Source: Tamaricihabitans halophyticus (GTDB taxonomy: Bacteria; Actinomycetota; Actinomycetes; Mycobacteriales; Pseudonocardiaceae). From it: 64,000 bases of DNA. Of the stretch, positions 31,933 to 41,526 are shown piece by piece. Each line of letters begins with the position of its first letter. Position 1 is the stretch's first letter. The stretch covers positions 62,001 through 126,000 of the forward strand of contig NZ_SLXQ01000002.1 in assembly GCF_004340875.1 (NCBI RefSeq). Direction: 5' to 3'. A model generated the notes under the pieces. It did not search any database. It worked only from the letters and a program-made list of their open reading frames with translations, and was not told the DNA's origin. Both the position numbers and the translations under genes were made by a program.

Positions 31933-33630
31933 TCACTTCAGGTCGGCTTCTTCGGCGCGGGAGACCCACTGCGCGAACCTTTCGCCCTCGGTTCGCTGGT
32001 CGAGGTAAGTCCGCACCACACGTTCCACGTATTCGACGAGCTCCGTGCCGATGACTTTGTGCGCCCGTAGCTTACGACCGAAGCCAGCGTCCATTCCGAG
32101 GCCACCACCCAGGTGTACCTGAAACCCTTCTACCTGGTTTCCCTCGGCATCCGTGACGATCTGTCCCTTGAGTCCGATATCAGCGGTCTGTATTCGGGCA
32201 CACGAATTGGGGCAGCCGTTGAGGTGAACGCTAACCGGATTCGTGATTCCGCTCTGTACATCGGCGAGTCGCTGTTCGAGTTCCGCCACGAGCTCGGCGG
32301 CCCGGGCTTTCGTTTCCACGATCGCGAGTTTGCAGAATTCGATTCCGGTGCATGCCATGACACTGCGCCGCCATGGCGTCGGGGTGGACGGCAGCCCGAG
32401 TTCGGTGAGGTCGTCCCGCAGGGTTTCCAGGTCCCCCTCGGCGACGTCGAGGACGACCAGTTTCTGTTGCGGGGTAAGGCGAACTCGCGTCGAGCCGGCG
32501 CGCTCAGCCGCCTTGGCCACCTCGACCAGAGTGGACCCGGTGACCCGCCCGGCGACCGGTGCCACGCCGACGTAGTACCGGCCATCCCGCTGGCGGTGCA
32601 CGCCGACGTGATCAAGAGGTGCGGCGGGGATCTCCGGTGCCGGCCCGTCGATCAGCGGGCGCTGTAGATACTCGGTTTCCAGGATCTGCCGGAACTTCTC
32701 CGGTCCCCAGTCCTTGACCAGGAACTTGATCCGGGCGCGGTGCCGCAGCCGCCGGTAGCCGTAGTCCCGGAAAACGCTGATCACGCCGGCCCAGACCGCG
32801 GGCACCTCATCCCTGGGTACCCAGGCGCCGAGGCGTTTGCCGAGCATCGGGTTGGTGGACAGCCCACCGCCGACCCAGACGTCGAAGCCGGGTCCGTGCT
32901 CGGGGTGGTTGACGCCGACGAAGGCGACATCGTGCACCTCGTGCGCGACGTCCGACTGCCCGGAGATCGCGGTTTTGAACTTACGCGGCAGGTTCGCGAA
33001 GGACCGTTCGCCGACGTAGCGCCGCTTGATCTCCTCGATCGCGGGCGTGCCGTCGATGATCTCGTCCTCGGCGATGCCGGCGACCGGAGAGCCGAGGATC
33101 ACCCGTGGACTGTCCCCGCAGGCCTCCATCGTGGTCATCCCGGCCGCTTCCAGTTTCTGCCAGATCGTCGGCATGTCCTCGATGCGGATCCAGTGGTACT
33201 GGATGTTCTGCCGATCGGTGATGTCCGCGGTGTCCCGGGCGTAGGTCTGGGAGATCTCGCCGAGTATCCGCAGCTGCTCGGCGGTCAGCGCGCCACCGTC
33301 CACCCGGACCCGCAGCATGAAGTACTCGTCATCCAGCTCCTCGGGCTCGAGGGTGGCGGTGCGGCCACCGTCGATGCCCGGCTTGCGCTGGGTGTACAGG
33401 CCGTACCAGCGGAACCGGCCGCGCAGATCACCTGGGTCGATCGAGTCGAAGCCGCGGTGCGCATAGATGTTCTCGATGCGGTCCCGCACGTTCAGCGGGT
33501 TGTCGTCCTTTTTCGAACGCTCGTTGGGGTTCAGTGGTTCGCGGTAACCGAGTGCCCATTGGCCCTCGCCCTTACGTGCGGAGCCCCGCTTCGGAGCTGT
33601 GGGCTTCGGAGCTGTGGTGGGGGACGCCAT
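31933..33630 (-). CDS. sirA: ferredoxin-dependent assimilatory sulfite reductase
   Basis: 565-residue siroheme [4Fe-4S] enzyme reducing sulfite to sulfide with six electrons from ferredoxin. ATG (MASPTTAPKPTAPKRG) has GGAGGA upstream. Two ferrite reductase half-domains and two siroheme domains are visible. The cluster ligands are C427 and C433 (ACTGIEFCK) and C473 and C477 (GCPNSC). Related NirA nitrite reductases share the architecture, but the cys operon supports sulfite. First structural gene after the leader peptide. Confidence 0.95.
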   Translation of the reverse strand: MASPTTAPKPTAPKRGSARKGEGQWALGYREPLNPNERSKKDDNPLNVRDRIENIYAHRGFDSIDPGDLRGRFRWYGLYTQRKPGIDGGRTATLEPEELDDEYFMLRVRVDGGALTAEQLRILGEISQTYARDTADITDRQNIQYHWIRIEDMPTIWQKLEAAGMTTMEACGDSPRVILGSPVAGIAEDEIIDGTPAIEEIKRRYVGERSFANLPRKFKTAISGQSDVAHEVHDVAFVGVNHPEHGPGFDVWVGGGLSTNPMLGKRLGAWVPRDEVPAVWAGVISVFRDYGYRRLRHRARIKFLVKDWGPEKFRQILETEYLQRPLIDGPAPEIPAAPLDHVGVHRQRDGRYYVGVAPVAGRVTGSTLVEVAKAAERAGSTRVRLTPQQKLVVLDVAEGDLETLRDDLTELGLPSTPTPWRRSVMACTGIEFCKLAIVETKARAAELVAELEQRLADVQSGITNPVSVHLNGCPNSCARIQTADIGLKGQIVTDAEGNQVEGFQVHLGGGLGMDAGFGRKLRAHKVIGTELVEYVERVVRTYLDQRTEGERFAQWVSRAEEADLK

Positions 33631-33757
33631 GTGTTCCTCCGGACGATGTGGCACGTGAGCGCGCACGGCGGGCACAGTTCAGCGAAGGGAATTCGGCGAT
33701 ACGTGCGCAGCGGCGCGCCCAGCACCGTTGCGGATATGCGATAGCAGCGGCGGTGGG

Positions 33758-33844
33758 TCAGTTGGACGGGCGGCACAATGCGCTGGAGACGCGCAGGTAG
33801 TCGACGTGGCGTCGAACCACGAGGCACACACCTGGCGAAGTCAT
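33758..33844 (-). CDS. sulfur-metabolism leader peptide
   Basis: 28-codon ORF, MTSPGVCLVVRRHVDYL then RVSSALCRPSN, from ATG (CAT at 33842-33844) to TGA. The RRHVDYLRVSSALC core is the hallmark of the small leader peptides found upstream of sulfur-assimilation genes in actinobacteria. The Cys in ALC is placed to make ribosome stalling sensitive to cysteine supply (inference). It ends 128 nt before sirA, leaving room for an attenuator. The palindrome CCACC-A-GGTGG lies upstream at 33866-33876. Confidence 0.88.
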   Translation of the reverse strand: MTSPGVCLVVRRHVDYLRVSSALCRPSN

Positions 33845-33954
33845 GGGTACTAGCGTGCCACGTGTCCACCAGGTGGTCTACCGGCATCCGCATGCTGGGA
33901 TGGTGCTCACACGCCGCGGAATTACCTTCCTCTGGTGGGTGGTTGACTTGGCAT

Positions 33955-35181
33955 ATGGCCGCGAAACCCCCCGAAGGTGACCCACCGCCCGCAGACGGTG
34001 CGTTGCCCTCGGCCGCGCTCGCCGGGCTCGGCGAGCGGCCGTTCGGTGTGTATGTGCACGTCCCGTTCTGTGCCACCCGCTGCGGCTACTGCGATTTCAA
34101 CACCTACACCTCGGCGGAACTCGCCGGAACCAGCGGCACGGCGGACTGGCTCAGCGCGCTACGCGCGGAACTGGCCCTGGGCGCGCGCGTGCTGGGTACA
34201 CCGGCGCCGGCCAGCACCGTGTTCGTCGGCGGTGGCACCCCCTCGCTGCTCGGCGCGGAAGGGCTCGGCGGGGTACTGGACGCGGTCCGGGACAGCTTCG
34301 GTCTCACGGCGGACGCCGAGGTGACCACCGAGGCGAACCCGGAGTCCACCTCGCCGGAGTTCTTCGCCGGTATTCGCGCCGCCGGCTACACCAGGGTCTC
34401 GCTGGGTATGCAGTCGGTGGCCCCACATGTGCTGGCGGTGCTGGACCGGGTACACACCCCGGGCCGGCCAGCGGAGGCCGCGGCCCAGGCCCGGGCGGCC
34501 GGGTTCGAGCACGTGAGTATGGACCTGATCTACGGCACGCCGGGGGAGCGTGCCGAGGACCTGCGAGCCTCGCTGGAGGCCGCATTGGCCGCGGGGGTGG
34601 ACCACGTCTCGGCGTACGCGCTGATCGTCGAGGAGGGCACCGCGCTGGCCAGAAAGGTACGCCGGGCCGAGCTGCCCGCGCCGGACGACGACGTGCTCGC
34701 GGACCGCTACGAGCTGGTCGACGGCATGCTCAGCGCCGCCGGGCTCGACTGGTACGAGGTGTCCAACTGGGCGCGCGACGAACGGGCCCGCTGCTGGCAC
34801 AACATCGGCTACTGGCGCAGCGGCGACTGGTGGGGCGCCGGTCCGGGGGCGCACAGCCACGTGGGCGGCGTCCGCTGGTGGAACGTGCGTCACCCCGCGC
34901 GGTACGCGGACCTGCTCGCCGCCGGCAACTCGCCCGCGGCGGGGCGGGAGACGCTGGGTGTCGAGGATCGGGCAACCGAGCGGGTGTTACTCGAACTGCG
35001 CCTTGCCGATGGGCTGGCCGCGCGGGCACTCACCGAGCCGCAGCACGCCGAGGCGAAGCTGGCCGTCGCGGATGGGCTGCTGGACGAGGCCAGTTTCGCC
35101 GCCGGAAACTGCGTGCTCACCGCGCGTGGCCGGCTGCTCGCCGATGCGGTGGTGCGCAGGCTCGTCATCGCCGGCGAGTGA
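33955..35181 (+). CDS. hemW: HemW/HemN-like radical SAM protein
   Basis: 408-residue radical SAM enzyme, annotated as heme chaperone HemW or oxygen-independent coproporphyrinogen oxidase. ATG (MAAKPPEGDPPPADG). The [4Fe-4S] motif is CATRCGYC with cysteines 39, 43 and 46, followed by VFVGGGTPSLL and the HemW-type DLIYGTPGE and EVSNWAR segments. HemN-specific N-terminal residues are missing, favouring HemW. The frame is open further upstream but that part overlaps the sulfur leader region. Divergent from the sulfur operon. The 325-bp gap 33630-33955 holds only the leader peptide and promoter sequences. Confidence 0.92.
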   Translation: MAAKPPEGDPPPADGALPSAALAGLGERPFGVYVHVPFCATRCGYCDFNTYTSAELAGTSGTADWLSALRAELALGARVLGTPAPASTVFVGGGTPSLLGAEGLGGVLDAVRDSFGLTADAEVTTEANPESTSPEFFAGIRAAGYTRVSLGMQSVAPHVLAVLDRVHTPGRPAEAAAQARAAGFEHVSMDLIYGTPGERAEDLRASLEAALAAGVDHVSAYALIVEEGTALARKVRRAELPAPDDDVLADRYELVDGMLSAAGLDWYEVSNWARDERARCWHNIGYWRSGDWWGAGPGAHSHVGGVRWWNVRHPARYADLLAAGNSPAAGRETLGVEDRATERVLLELRLADGLAARALTEPQHAEAKLAVADGLLDEASFAAGNCVLTARGRLLADAVVRRLVIAGE

Positions 35182-35186
35182 CCGCG

Positions 35187-35269
35187 CGTAACCGCGTTCT
35201 ATAGGGATCTTGCGGTGGTGGAGCGTGGTCGGTGACGCCCCGTGTTCGCGTTCTTTAAGGTTAGCGAGG
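35187..35269 (-). repeat. dispersed alpha-beta repeat, locus G
   Basis: Reverse orientation: beta core 35196-35211 with ACCGC/GCGGT arms (35191-35195, 35212-35216) and alpha core 35250-35265 with decayed arms. Core spacing is 54 nt. It lies just after the hemW stop. Confidence 0.88.
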
Positions 35270-35393
35270 CCGTGGAGTGTGGGATGCCACTCCCGCGTGT
35301 GCCCGTGAGCTGGTAGACGGGTACGGAACGGGGAACGCTCCGTAGACTTGACCACAGGCGCACCAGGTGGCGCGCCGAGCCCACGGGGAGTTG

Positions 35394-36422
35394 ATGCGCG
35401 TGAACGCCGACGAGCGCCGCTTCGAGGTGCTGCGCGCCATTGTGGCCGATTACGTGGCCAACCAGGAGCCAGTGGGCTCCAAGGTGATCGTGGACCGGCA
35501 CAACCTGGGCGTATCCAGCGCTACCGTGCGCAACGATATGGCCGCGCTCGAGGAAGACGGCTACATCGCCCAGCCGCACACCAGTGCGGGGCGGATCCCC
35601 ACCGACAAGGGCTACCGGCTGTTCGTCGACCAGCTCTCCGACGTCAAGCCGCTTTCGGCCGCCGAGCGCCGCGCCATCCAGGGTTTCCTTGAAGGTGCCA
35701 TCGACCTGGATGACGTGCTCAAACGCAGCGTCCGCCTGCTCGCCCAGCTGACCAGGCAGGTGGCCGTGGTGCAGTACCCCATGCTGACCAGCTCCACGGT
35801 GCGGCATGTAGAAGTGGTGCAACTCACGCCAGCGCGGTTGATGCTCGTAGTGATCACCGATACCGGGCGAGTAGACCAGCGGATGGTGGATCTCGGTGAT
35901 GTGCTCGGTGACGAAGCCGTGGCCAATCTGCGTACCATGCTCAACGGTGCGCTCAGCGGGCAGCGGCTGACCGAGGCCGCGGTGCGGGTCGCCGAGCTTC
36001 CCGAGGAAGTTTCGGCGGAACTGCGGGATACCACCACCCGGGTGTGCACCGTGCTGATCGAATCGCTCGTCGAGCATCCGGACGACCGGCTGCTGCTCGG
36101 CGGTACGGCGAACCTCACCAGGAACGTCGCGGACTTCCCTGGTTCGCTGCGGGAAGTGCTTGAGGCGCTCGAAGAGCAGGTCGTGGTGCTCAAGCTGCTG
36201 GCCGCCGGGCGCGATCAGGACGCCATTACGGTGCGGATCGGCGAGGAGAATGAGCCGGCGGAAATGCGGAACGCTTCGGTGGTCACAATCGGATACGGCA
36301 CGCGGGACACCATGTTGGGTGGCATGGGGGTGGTTGGCCCGACCCGGATGGACTATCCGGGCGCCATCGCCGCGGTTCGTGCGGTGGCCAACTACGTCGG
36401 GCAGATCCTGACCGGCAAATAG
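35394..36422 (+). CDS. hrcA: heat-inducible transcription repressor HrcA
   Basis: 342-residue repressor of chaperone genes, classically acting at CIRCE operators. ATG ([15 protein letters not shown]) lies 3 nt after GGGGAG; a GTG two codons later (35400) has better spacing and may be the true start. The N-terminal winged helix ([23 protein letters not shown]) and the C-terminal GAF-like domain are intact. No CIRCE element was found upstream of hrcA in this window. Followed by dnaJ2 and rsmE as in mycobacteria. Confidence 0.95.
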   Translation: MRVNADERRFEVLRAIVADYVANQEPVGSKVIVDRHNLGVSSATVRNDMAALEEDGYIAQPHTSAGRIPTDKGYRLFVDQLSDVKPLSAAERRAIQGFLEGAIDLDDVLKRSVRLLAQLTRQVAVVQYPMLTSSTVRHVEVVQLTPARLMLVVITDTGRVDQRMVDLGDVLGDEAVANLRTMLNGALSGQRLTEAAVRVAELPEEVSAELRDTTTRVCTVLIESLVEHPDDRLLLGGTANLTRNVADFPGSLREVLEALEEQVVVLKLLAAGRDQDAITVRIGEENEPAEMRNASVVTIGYGTRDTMLGGMGVVGPTRMDYPGAIAAVRAVANYVGQILTGK

Positions 36423-36435
36423 AATGGACTATGCG

Positions 36436-36454
36436 GGCGTGGCCAGACCACGCC
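36436..36454. promoter_or_regulatory. hairpin between hrcA and dnaJ2
   Basis: GGCGTGG / CCACGCC, 7-bp stem with a CCAGA loop, 14 nt after the hrcA stop. It could modulate readthrough or stabilise the dnaJ2 part of the message. Confidence 0.4.
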
Positions 36455-36500
36455 TGGCGAACGGCGCCCGGTGGCGCGGCAGTAGGAGGGCAAGCAGACG

Positions 36501-37655
36501 GTGGCGACGGACTATTACGGCACGCTCGGGGTGCGCAAGGACGCCTCGGATGGCGATATCAAGCGCGCGTACCGCAAGCTCGCACGCGAGTTGCACCCGG
36601 ATGTGAACCCCAGTGAGGACGCTCAGCAGCGCTTCGCTGAGGTCACGACCGCGTACGAGGTGCTTTCCGATCCGGAGAAGCGCAAGATCGTCGACCTCGG
36701 CGGCGACCCGATGGACGGCGGCGCCGGTGCGCGTGGCGCGCGCGATCCGTTCGCTGGTTTTGGCGGGCTCTCCGACATCATGGACGCGTTCTTCGGCGGT
36801 GGCGCTGGCGGCGGTGCCGGCAGGGGGCCGCGCAGCAGGGTGCAGCCCGGTTCGGACGCGTTGATCCGGCTGCGGATGACGCTGGAGGAATGCCTCGAGG
36901 GCGTGGACCGGGAGATCACCGTGGACACCGCCATCCTGTGCGAGCGGTGCACCGGTGCTGGCTCGGAGAAGGGCACCGGGGCGCAGAAATGTGACACCTG
37001 CTCAGGGATGGGCGAGGTGCAGTCGGTGCAGCGCACGCTGCTCGGACAGGTCGTCACCGCGCGGCCGTGCCCGGTCTGTCGCGGGCTCGGCGAAGTGATC
37101 GTGGACCCCTGCCAGCAGTGCGGCGGCGACGGCAGGGTGCGGGCGCGGCGGGACGTCAAGGTGCGTATCCCCGCGGGCGTGGCCGACGGCATGCGGATCC
37201 GGTTGAGCGGTCAGGGCGAAGTTGGTCCTGGCGGTGGCCCCGCCGGCGATCTCTACGTCGAGGTCGACGAGGAACCGCACCAGACCTTCGAGCGGGAAGG
37301 CAGCGATCTGCACTGCACGATCCGGATTCCGGTGACGGTGGCCGCGCTTGGCGCGACCCTGCCGCTGGACACCCTGGATGGCACCGAAGATCTGGAGATC
37401 CGACCGGGCACCCAGCCAAACACCGAACTGCGGCTGGCCGGTAAGGGCATGCCGAAGCTGCGTTCCTCCGGGCGGGTAGACGGTCGGGGTGACCTCCACG
37501 TACACGTGCAGGTCGAGGTGCCCACCAAGCTGGACTCCCGGCAGAACGAACTGCTGCGCGAGCTGGCCAGCCTGCGCGGTGAGGAAGAGCCGAGCCTGGC
37601 GAGCAACGGCAGCAAGGGCAACGGGCTGTTCTCCCGATTGCGGGCGCGGCGCTGA
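36501..37655 (+). CDS. dnaJ: chaperone protein DnaJ2
   Basis: 384-residue type I Hsp40 co-chaperone that stimulates DnaK. GTG ([17 protein letters not shown]) has AGGAGGG 11 nt upstream. The J domain has the HPD tripeptide (LHPDVNP), followed by a Gly-rich linker and four CxxCxGxG zinc repeats ([32 protein letters not shown]). The C-terminal substrate domain ends with a short basic tail. Spacing to rsmE is 3 nt, so the two are probably cotranscribed with hrcA. Confidence 0.96.
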   Translation: MATDYYGTLGVRKDASDGDIKRAYRKLARELHPDVNPSEDAQQRFAEVTTAYEVLSDPEKRKIVDLGGDPMDGGAGARGARDPFAGFGGLSDIMDAFFGGGAGGGAGRGPRSRVQPGSDALIRLRMTLEECLEGVDREITVDTAILCERCTGAGSEKGTGAQKCDTCSGMGEVQSVQRTLLGQVVTARPCPVCRGLGEVIVDPCQQCGGDGRVRARRDVKVRIPAGVADGMRIRLSGQGEVGPGGGPAGDLYVEVDEEPHQTFEREGSDLHCTIRIPVTVAALGATLPLDTLDGTEDLEIRPGTQPNTELRLAGKGMPKLRSSGRVDGRGDLHVHVQVEVPTKLDSRQNELLRELASLRGEEEPSLASNGSKGNGLFSRLRARR

Positions 37656-37658
37656 GCC

Positions 37659-38450
37659 GTGACTGACCCGGTTCCCGCCGGCGCGAGCACGCCAGCACTG
37701 TTCCTGGTCGACGCGCTGCCCTCCGGGCACTCCGCGGAGCTCATCGGGGAGGAGGCCAGGCACGCGGTGACCGTGCGGCGGATGCGCGCCGGCGAGTCGC
37801 TTGCGCTCAGCGACGGTGCCGGTGGCCTCGCGCACTGTGTCATCGAGACGGTACGGCCGGGCAAGAACCCGGTGCTCGAACTACGGGTGGATCGGCGGGA
37901 GACCGTTGCCGCGCCGGTACCCCGGCTGGTCGTGGTGCAGGCCCTGGTCAAGGGCGATCGTGGCGAGCTGGCCGTCGAGCTGGCCACCGAGGCCGGCGCG
38001 GATGAGATCGTGCCCTGGCGGGCAGCGCGCTGTGTCGCCCGCTGGGAAGCCGGGCCACGCGGCGACAAGGCGCTGGCCAGATGGCGAGCCACGGTCCGGT
38101 CCGCGGCCAAACAGGCCCGCAGGGCATGGCTACCCGAGGTACGCGAACCGGTGGATACCACCGGCCTCGCCGAGCTGGTCGCCGCGGATGCGGCAGCGGC
38201 CGTGGTGTTGGACGCCGGTGCCAGCGAAGCACTCGATGCCTGGGCCGTGCCGGATGCCGGGGTGCTCTATCTGGTCGTCGGACCGGAAGGGGGCATCACC
38301 TCGGCGGAACTGGAAACGCTCGGCGCCGCCGGTGCACGCAGTGCGCATCTGGGGCCGACGGTGCTGCGCGCATCCAGCGCGGCCGCGGTGTCGCTCGGCG
38401 CGCTCGGGGTGCTCTCCGGACGGTGGCGACCGGCCGGGCAATCCGGATGA
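37659..38450 (+). CDS. rsmE: 16S rRNA (uracil1498-N3)-methyltransferase
   Basis: 263-residue SPOUT-class methyltransferase modifying U1498 of 16S rRNA. GTG start (VTDPVPAGASTPALFL). The knot motifs are intact: VVGPEGGITSAELE and LGPTVLRASSAAAVSLG. An N-terminal PUA-like domain recognises RNA (HAVTVRRMRAGESLAL). Last gene of the hrcA-dnaJ2-rsmE block; the two hairpins beyond its stop probably terminate the transcript. Confidence 0.95.
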   Translation: MTDPVPAGASTPALFLVDALPSGHSAELIGEEARHAVTVRRMRAGESLALSDGAGGLAHCVIETVRPGKNPVLELRVDRRETVAAPVPRLVVVQALVKGDRGELAVELATEAGADEIVPWRAARCVARWEAGPRGDKALARWRATVRSAAKQARRAWLPEVREPVDTTGLAELVAADAAAAVVLDAGASEALDAWAVPDAGVLYLVVGPEGGITSAELETLGAAGARSAHLGPTVLRASSAAAVSLGALGVLSGRWRPAGQSG

Positions 38451-38562
38451 CCAGCCGGTCGCGTTATGAGCTTGGCGAATCGGTAGCGGTCGAAGCGGAA
38501 AACGGGTTACGCTGGATCACGAACACACCGCACGGCGTTGCCGGCGGAGTAGTTCCCCAGCA

Positions 38563-38592
38563 CCGCCGGACACCTCCCCCTCGGTCCGGCGG
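38563..38592. repeat. inverted repeat preceding the rsmE terminator
   Basis: CCGCCGGA (38563-38570) and TCCGGCGG (38585-38592), an 8-bp stem with a 14-nt loop, ending one base before the next hairpin. Confidence 0.6.
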
Positions 38593-38593
38593 C

Positions 38594-38638
38594 GCCGCGT
38601 CGCGGTGGAGCGACCCCCAGGCTCCATCGCGACGCGGC
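38594..38638. terminator. 18-bp hairpin terminator after rsmE
   Basis: Arms 38594-38611 (GCCGCGTCGCGGTGGAGC) and 38621-38638 pair along 18 positions with a single G-T pair; the loop is 9 nt (GACCCCCAG). A strong terminator candidate between rsmE and the tetR gene, without a T-tract. Confidence 0.8.
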
Positions 38639-38675
38639 ACCCTTCTTCCCGCGCTTCACCAGATGTTGGGGCGGC

Positions 38676-39314
38676 ATGCCGAAGATCGTTGATCATGTGC
38701 AGCGGCGGGCCGAACTCGCGCACGCGGTGTGGCGGGTAATCCAGCGCGACGGTATCGAGCACGCCTCGGTGCGCACCGTCGCGGCGGAGTCCGGCTGGTC
38801 CACCGGCGCGCTGCGGCACTACTTCCCGACCTCGGACGCGTTGCTCGGCTTCGCCATGGAGCTGTGCTTCGACTGGATAGCCGAGCGACTCAACCGGTTG
38901 CGCGCCGAACAGGCCGCCCGTCCAGCCGGCACGACCAGCTCGTTCCAGCGGATCCGCGAGCTGGCGCATATCGTGCTGCCACTCGACGATCAGCGGCTGC
39001 TGAACGCGCGGGTGCTGATGTCGTTCATGCCGCGTTCGCTGGTGCACGAGGCCCTGCACGAGCAGGAACGGCGGGGTACCGGAATGCTCCGGATGGCGTT
39101 CACCGAGGTGTTCGAGGTGGCCGAACGGGCGGGGGAACTGGTCCCCGGCGCGCGAGCCGACCGGCAGGCGCGGCAGCTGCTCGCGCTGCTTGACGGGTTG
39201 AACACGCACCATCTGCTCGCGCCGCGGGACTATCCGGTGAGCGAGTTGGTCGAGCTCGTCGACGCGCAGCTGCGCGCCACCTTCGCCGCTCAGCCGGAAG
39301 TTCAGTCGGGATAG
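38676..39314 (+). CDS. TetR-family transcriptional regulator (BetI-like)
   Basis: 212-residue TetR repressor with a BetI/YcdC-type C-terminal domain. ATG (MPKIVDHVQRRAELA). The helix-turn-helix reads VRTVAAESGWSTGALRHYFPTSDALL, typical of this class, and the C-terminal LLDGLNTHHLL segment is the conserved BetI/TetR_C_6 end. Target genes are not evident: the downstream hinT gene is 11 nt away and may only share a transcript. Preceded by the paired hairpins. Confidence 0.88.
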   Translation: MPKIVDHVQRRAELAHAVWRVIQRDGIEHASVRTVAAESGWSTGALRHYFPTSDALLGFAMELCFDWIAERLNRLRAEQAARPAGTTSSFQRIRELAHIVLPLDDQRLLNARVLMSFMPRSLVHEALHEQERRGTGMLRMAFTEVFEVAERAGELVPGARADRQARQLLALLDGLNTHHLLAPRDYPVSELVELVDAQLRATFAAQPEVQSG

Positions 39315-39324
39315 CCTGCCGGGT

Positions 39325-39699
39325 ATGAGCGAAGCCAAGACCCTGTTCACCCGGATCATCGAGCGCGATATCCCGGCGGAAATCGTGCACGAGACCGCCA
39401 CGGTCATCGCGTTCAAGGACATCAACCCGCAGGCCAATACGCATATCCTGGTGGTGCCCAAGGCGGTGTACCGGAACGCGCTCGAACTCGCCGAGGCTGA
39501 TCCGGCCCTGCTGGCCGAGCTGGTGCGTACCGCCGGCGCGATCGCCGCCGAGCAGGGTATCGCCGAGTCCGGCTACCGGCTGGTTTTCAACACCGACGCG
39601 GACGCTGGCCAGACCGTTTTCCACGTGCATCTGCATCTGCTCGGCGGGGAACCGCTCGGTTTGTTCGGGCATCCGGGCAAGGGCGAACCGCAGGAGTGA
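39325..39699 (+). CDS. hinT: HIT-family nucleotide hydrolase (HinT)
   Basis: 124-residue histidine-triad protein, a purine-nucleoside phosphoramidase. ATG (MSEAKTLFTRIIERD). The HIT motif HVHLHLLGG (His 100, 102, 104) lies at the expected C-terminal position, preceded by NTHILVVPK and YRLVFNTDADAGQ. Located between rsmE and phoH as in other mycobacteria and relatives. Confidence 0.95.
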   Translation: MSEAKTLFTRIIERDIPAEIVHETATVIAFKDINPQANTHILVVPKAVYRNALELAEADPALLAELVRTAGAIAAEQGIAESGYRLVFNTDADAGQTVFHVHLHLLGGEPLGLFGHPGKGEPQE

Positions 39700-39768
39700 G
39701 ACACTGGTAACCGGCTGGTCAGTTGTTATCGCGGTGCGCGCGGGTATGGCCGGCCGTTAGCATCGACA

Positions 39769-40920
39769 GTGACCACCGCAGCCGAGCAGCGTAGAAAGCA
39801 GGCCCAAGAACACGTGGCCGGAACCGTATCGGGTAACGCCGCCCAGTCCGCCGACCTGTCCACCGTCCCGCCGAACGGGGCCGATGCGGACGAGAGAATC
39901 GCGGCTAAGGCGAACACAGCGGAGGAAACGGGCCCAGCGCAGGAAACGGGCCCAGCACAGGGGGCAGAGTCCAGATTCGCGATTCCGGATGGCGCCGCGC
40001 TCACCCTGCTCGGCTCCGCGGACGAGAACCTGCGAGTAGCCGAGGAACTGCTTACCGCGGATGTGCACGTACGCGGTAACGAGGTGACCCTTACCGGCGA
40101 GCCGGCCGAGGTGGCCTTCGCCGAACGGGTGTTCGCCGAGTTGAGCAAGCTCGCCGGCGGTGGCCAGCACGTCGGTACCGATACCGTGCGGCGGACGGTG
40201 GCCATGCTCTCCGCCGACCACGCGGAATCGCCGGCCGAGGTGTTCAGCCTCAACATTATTTCGCGTCGTGGCCGCACGATCCGCCCGAAGACGCTCAACC
40301 AGAAGCGTTATGTGGACGCGATCGACAAGCACACCGTGGTCTTCGGGATCGGTCCAGCCGGTACCGGTAAGACCTACCTGGCGATGGCCAAATCGGTGCA
40401 GGCGCTGCAGGCAAAGCAGGTGAACCGGATCATCCTCACCCGGCCCGCGGTGGAGGCAGGGGAACGGCTCGGTTATCTACCTGGCACGCTCTACGAGAAG
40501 ATCGATCCGTATCTGCGGCCGCTGTATGACGCGCTGCACGACATGGTGGACCCGGAGTCGATTCCCCGGTTGACCCAGGCCGGCACGATCGAGGTCGCCC
40601 CGCTTGCTTATATGCGCGGTCGTACCCTCAACGACGCGTTCATCATCCTGGACGAGGCGCAGAACACCACGCCGGAACAGATGAAAATGTTCCTAACCAG
40701 GCTTGGGTTCGGTTCCAGGATCGTCGTCACCGGCGATATCACCCAGGTTGACCTGCCCGGCGGGCAGCGCAGCGGGCTGCGGGTGGTCCGGGAGATCCTG
40801 GACGGTGTGGAGGATGTCCACTTCGCCAATCTGACCAGCAGTGATGTCGTCCGGCACAAGCTCGTCGGGGATATCGTGGACGCTTACGATCGCTGGCAGG
40901 CGGTGCAGGAGCAGCGGTGA
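39769..40920 (+). CDS. phoH: PhoH-like ATPase
   Basis: 383-residue PhoH-family P-loop ATPase, often associated with RNA metabolism. GTG start ([15 protein letters not shown]); the first 70 residues are low-complexity with a duplicated EETGPAQ/QETGPAQ and poorly conserved, so a later start is possible. A KH-like region (residues about 75-125) precedes Walker [12 protein letters not shown] and Walker [10 protein letters not shown]. It overlaps ybeY by GTGA, an operon conserved in bacteria. Confidence 0.93.
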   Translation: MTTAAEQRRKQAQEHVAGTVSGNAAQSADLSTVPPNGADADERIAAKANTAEETGPAQETGPAQGAESRFAIPDGAALTLLGSADENLRVAEELLTADVHVRGNEVTLTGEPAEVAFAERVFAELSKLAGGGQHVGTDTVRRTVAMLSADHAESPAEVFSLNIISRRGRTIRPKTLNQKRYVDAIDKHTVVFGIGPAGTGKTYLAMAKSVQALQAKQVNRIILTRPAVEAGERLGYLPGTLYEKIDPYLRPLYDALHDMVDPESIPRLTQAGTIEVAPLAYMRGRTLNDAFIILDEAQNTTPEQMKMFLTRLGFGSRIVVTGDITQVDLPGGQRSGLRVVREILDGVEDVHFANLTSSDVVRHKLVGDIVDAYDRWQAVQEQR

Positions 40921-41477
40921 GTATCGAAATCGCCAATGAGTCCGGGGTACGGATCGACGACTCGTCGATCGTGTCAGTGGCCAGGTTCGCGCTCGACCGG
41001 ATGGGCGTGAGTCCGCTTGCCGAGCTGTCCATCGCGCTGGTCGAGCTGGACACGATGAGCGATCTGCACCGGCAGTACATGGAGCTGGACGGCCCAACCG
41101 ACGTGCTCGCGTTCCCGATGGACGAGCTGGAGGCCGCCCGGCGGCCGGACGCGGCGGAGGCATCCGGCGCGTTGCTCGGGGATATCGTGCTGTGTCCGGC
41201 GTATGCCAAAGACCAGGCGCGGACCGCCGGGCATGCACTGCTCGCGGAGCTGCATCTGCTTACCGTGCACGGGGTACTGCACCTGCTCGGCTACGACCAC
41301 GCGGAGCCGGCCGAGGAACGTGAGATGTTCACCTTGCAACGGCGCATACTCGAGGAGTTCCACGCCGCGCGGGAAGCGGCGGAACGCAAGGCCGCGCAAC
41401 GGGACGCGGACGATCAAGTGCTCGGTGCGGTAGGACTGAGCGATCCACCGGGAAACGAAGCCGCGAGCCGGGGGTAG
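40917..41477 (+). CDS. ybeY: endoribonuclease YbeY (rRNA maturation factor)
   Basis: 186-residue zinc metallo-RNase for 16S rRNA 3' maturation and ribosome quality control. GTG start overlapping the phoH stop. The zinc motif [11 protein letters not shown] holds the three His ligands, and TDVLAFPM is the other family signature. A C-terminal tail of about 35 residues, rich in Ala/Arg/Asp, goes beyond the usual enzyme core. Confidence 0.95.
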   Translation: MSIEIANESGVRIDDSSIVSVARFALDRMGVSPLAELSIALVELDTMSDLHRQYMELDGPTDVLAFPMDELEAARRPDAAEASGALLGDIVLCPAYAKDQARTAGHALLAELHLLTVHGVLHLLGYDHAEPAEEREMFTLQRRILEEFHAAREAAERKAAQRDADDQVLGAVGLSDPPGNEAASRG

Positions 41478-41526
41478 TCGAATCCACACTGGGTTCGGCT
41501 ACCTGGTTCGCTGAGGAAGGCAAACA

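Noticed and set aside
35200-35400. CIRCE element upstream of hrcA
   Set aside because: No TTAGCACTC / GAGTGCTAA pair is present; the region holds repeat locus G and ordinary sequence.
38447-38692. An 81-codon ORF coupled to rsmE by ATGA
   Set aside because: It spans two strong hairpins and overlaps tetR; low-complexity composition. Kept only as part of a finding.
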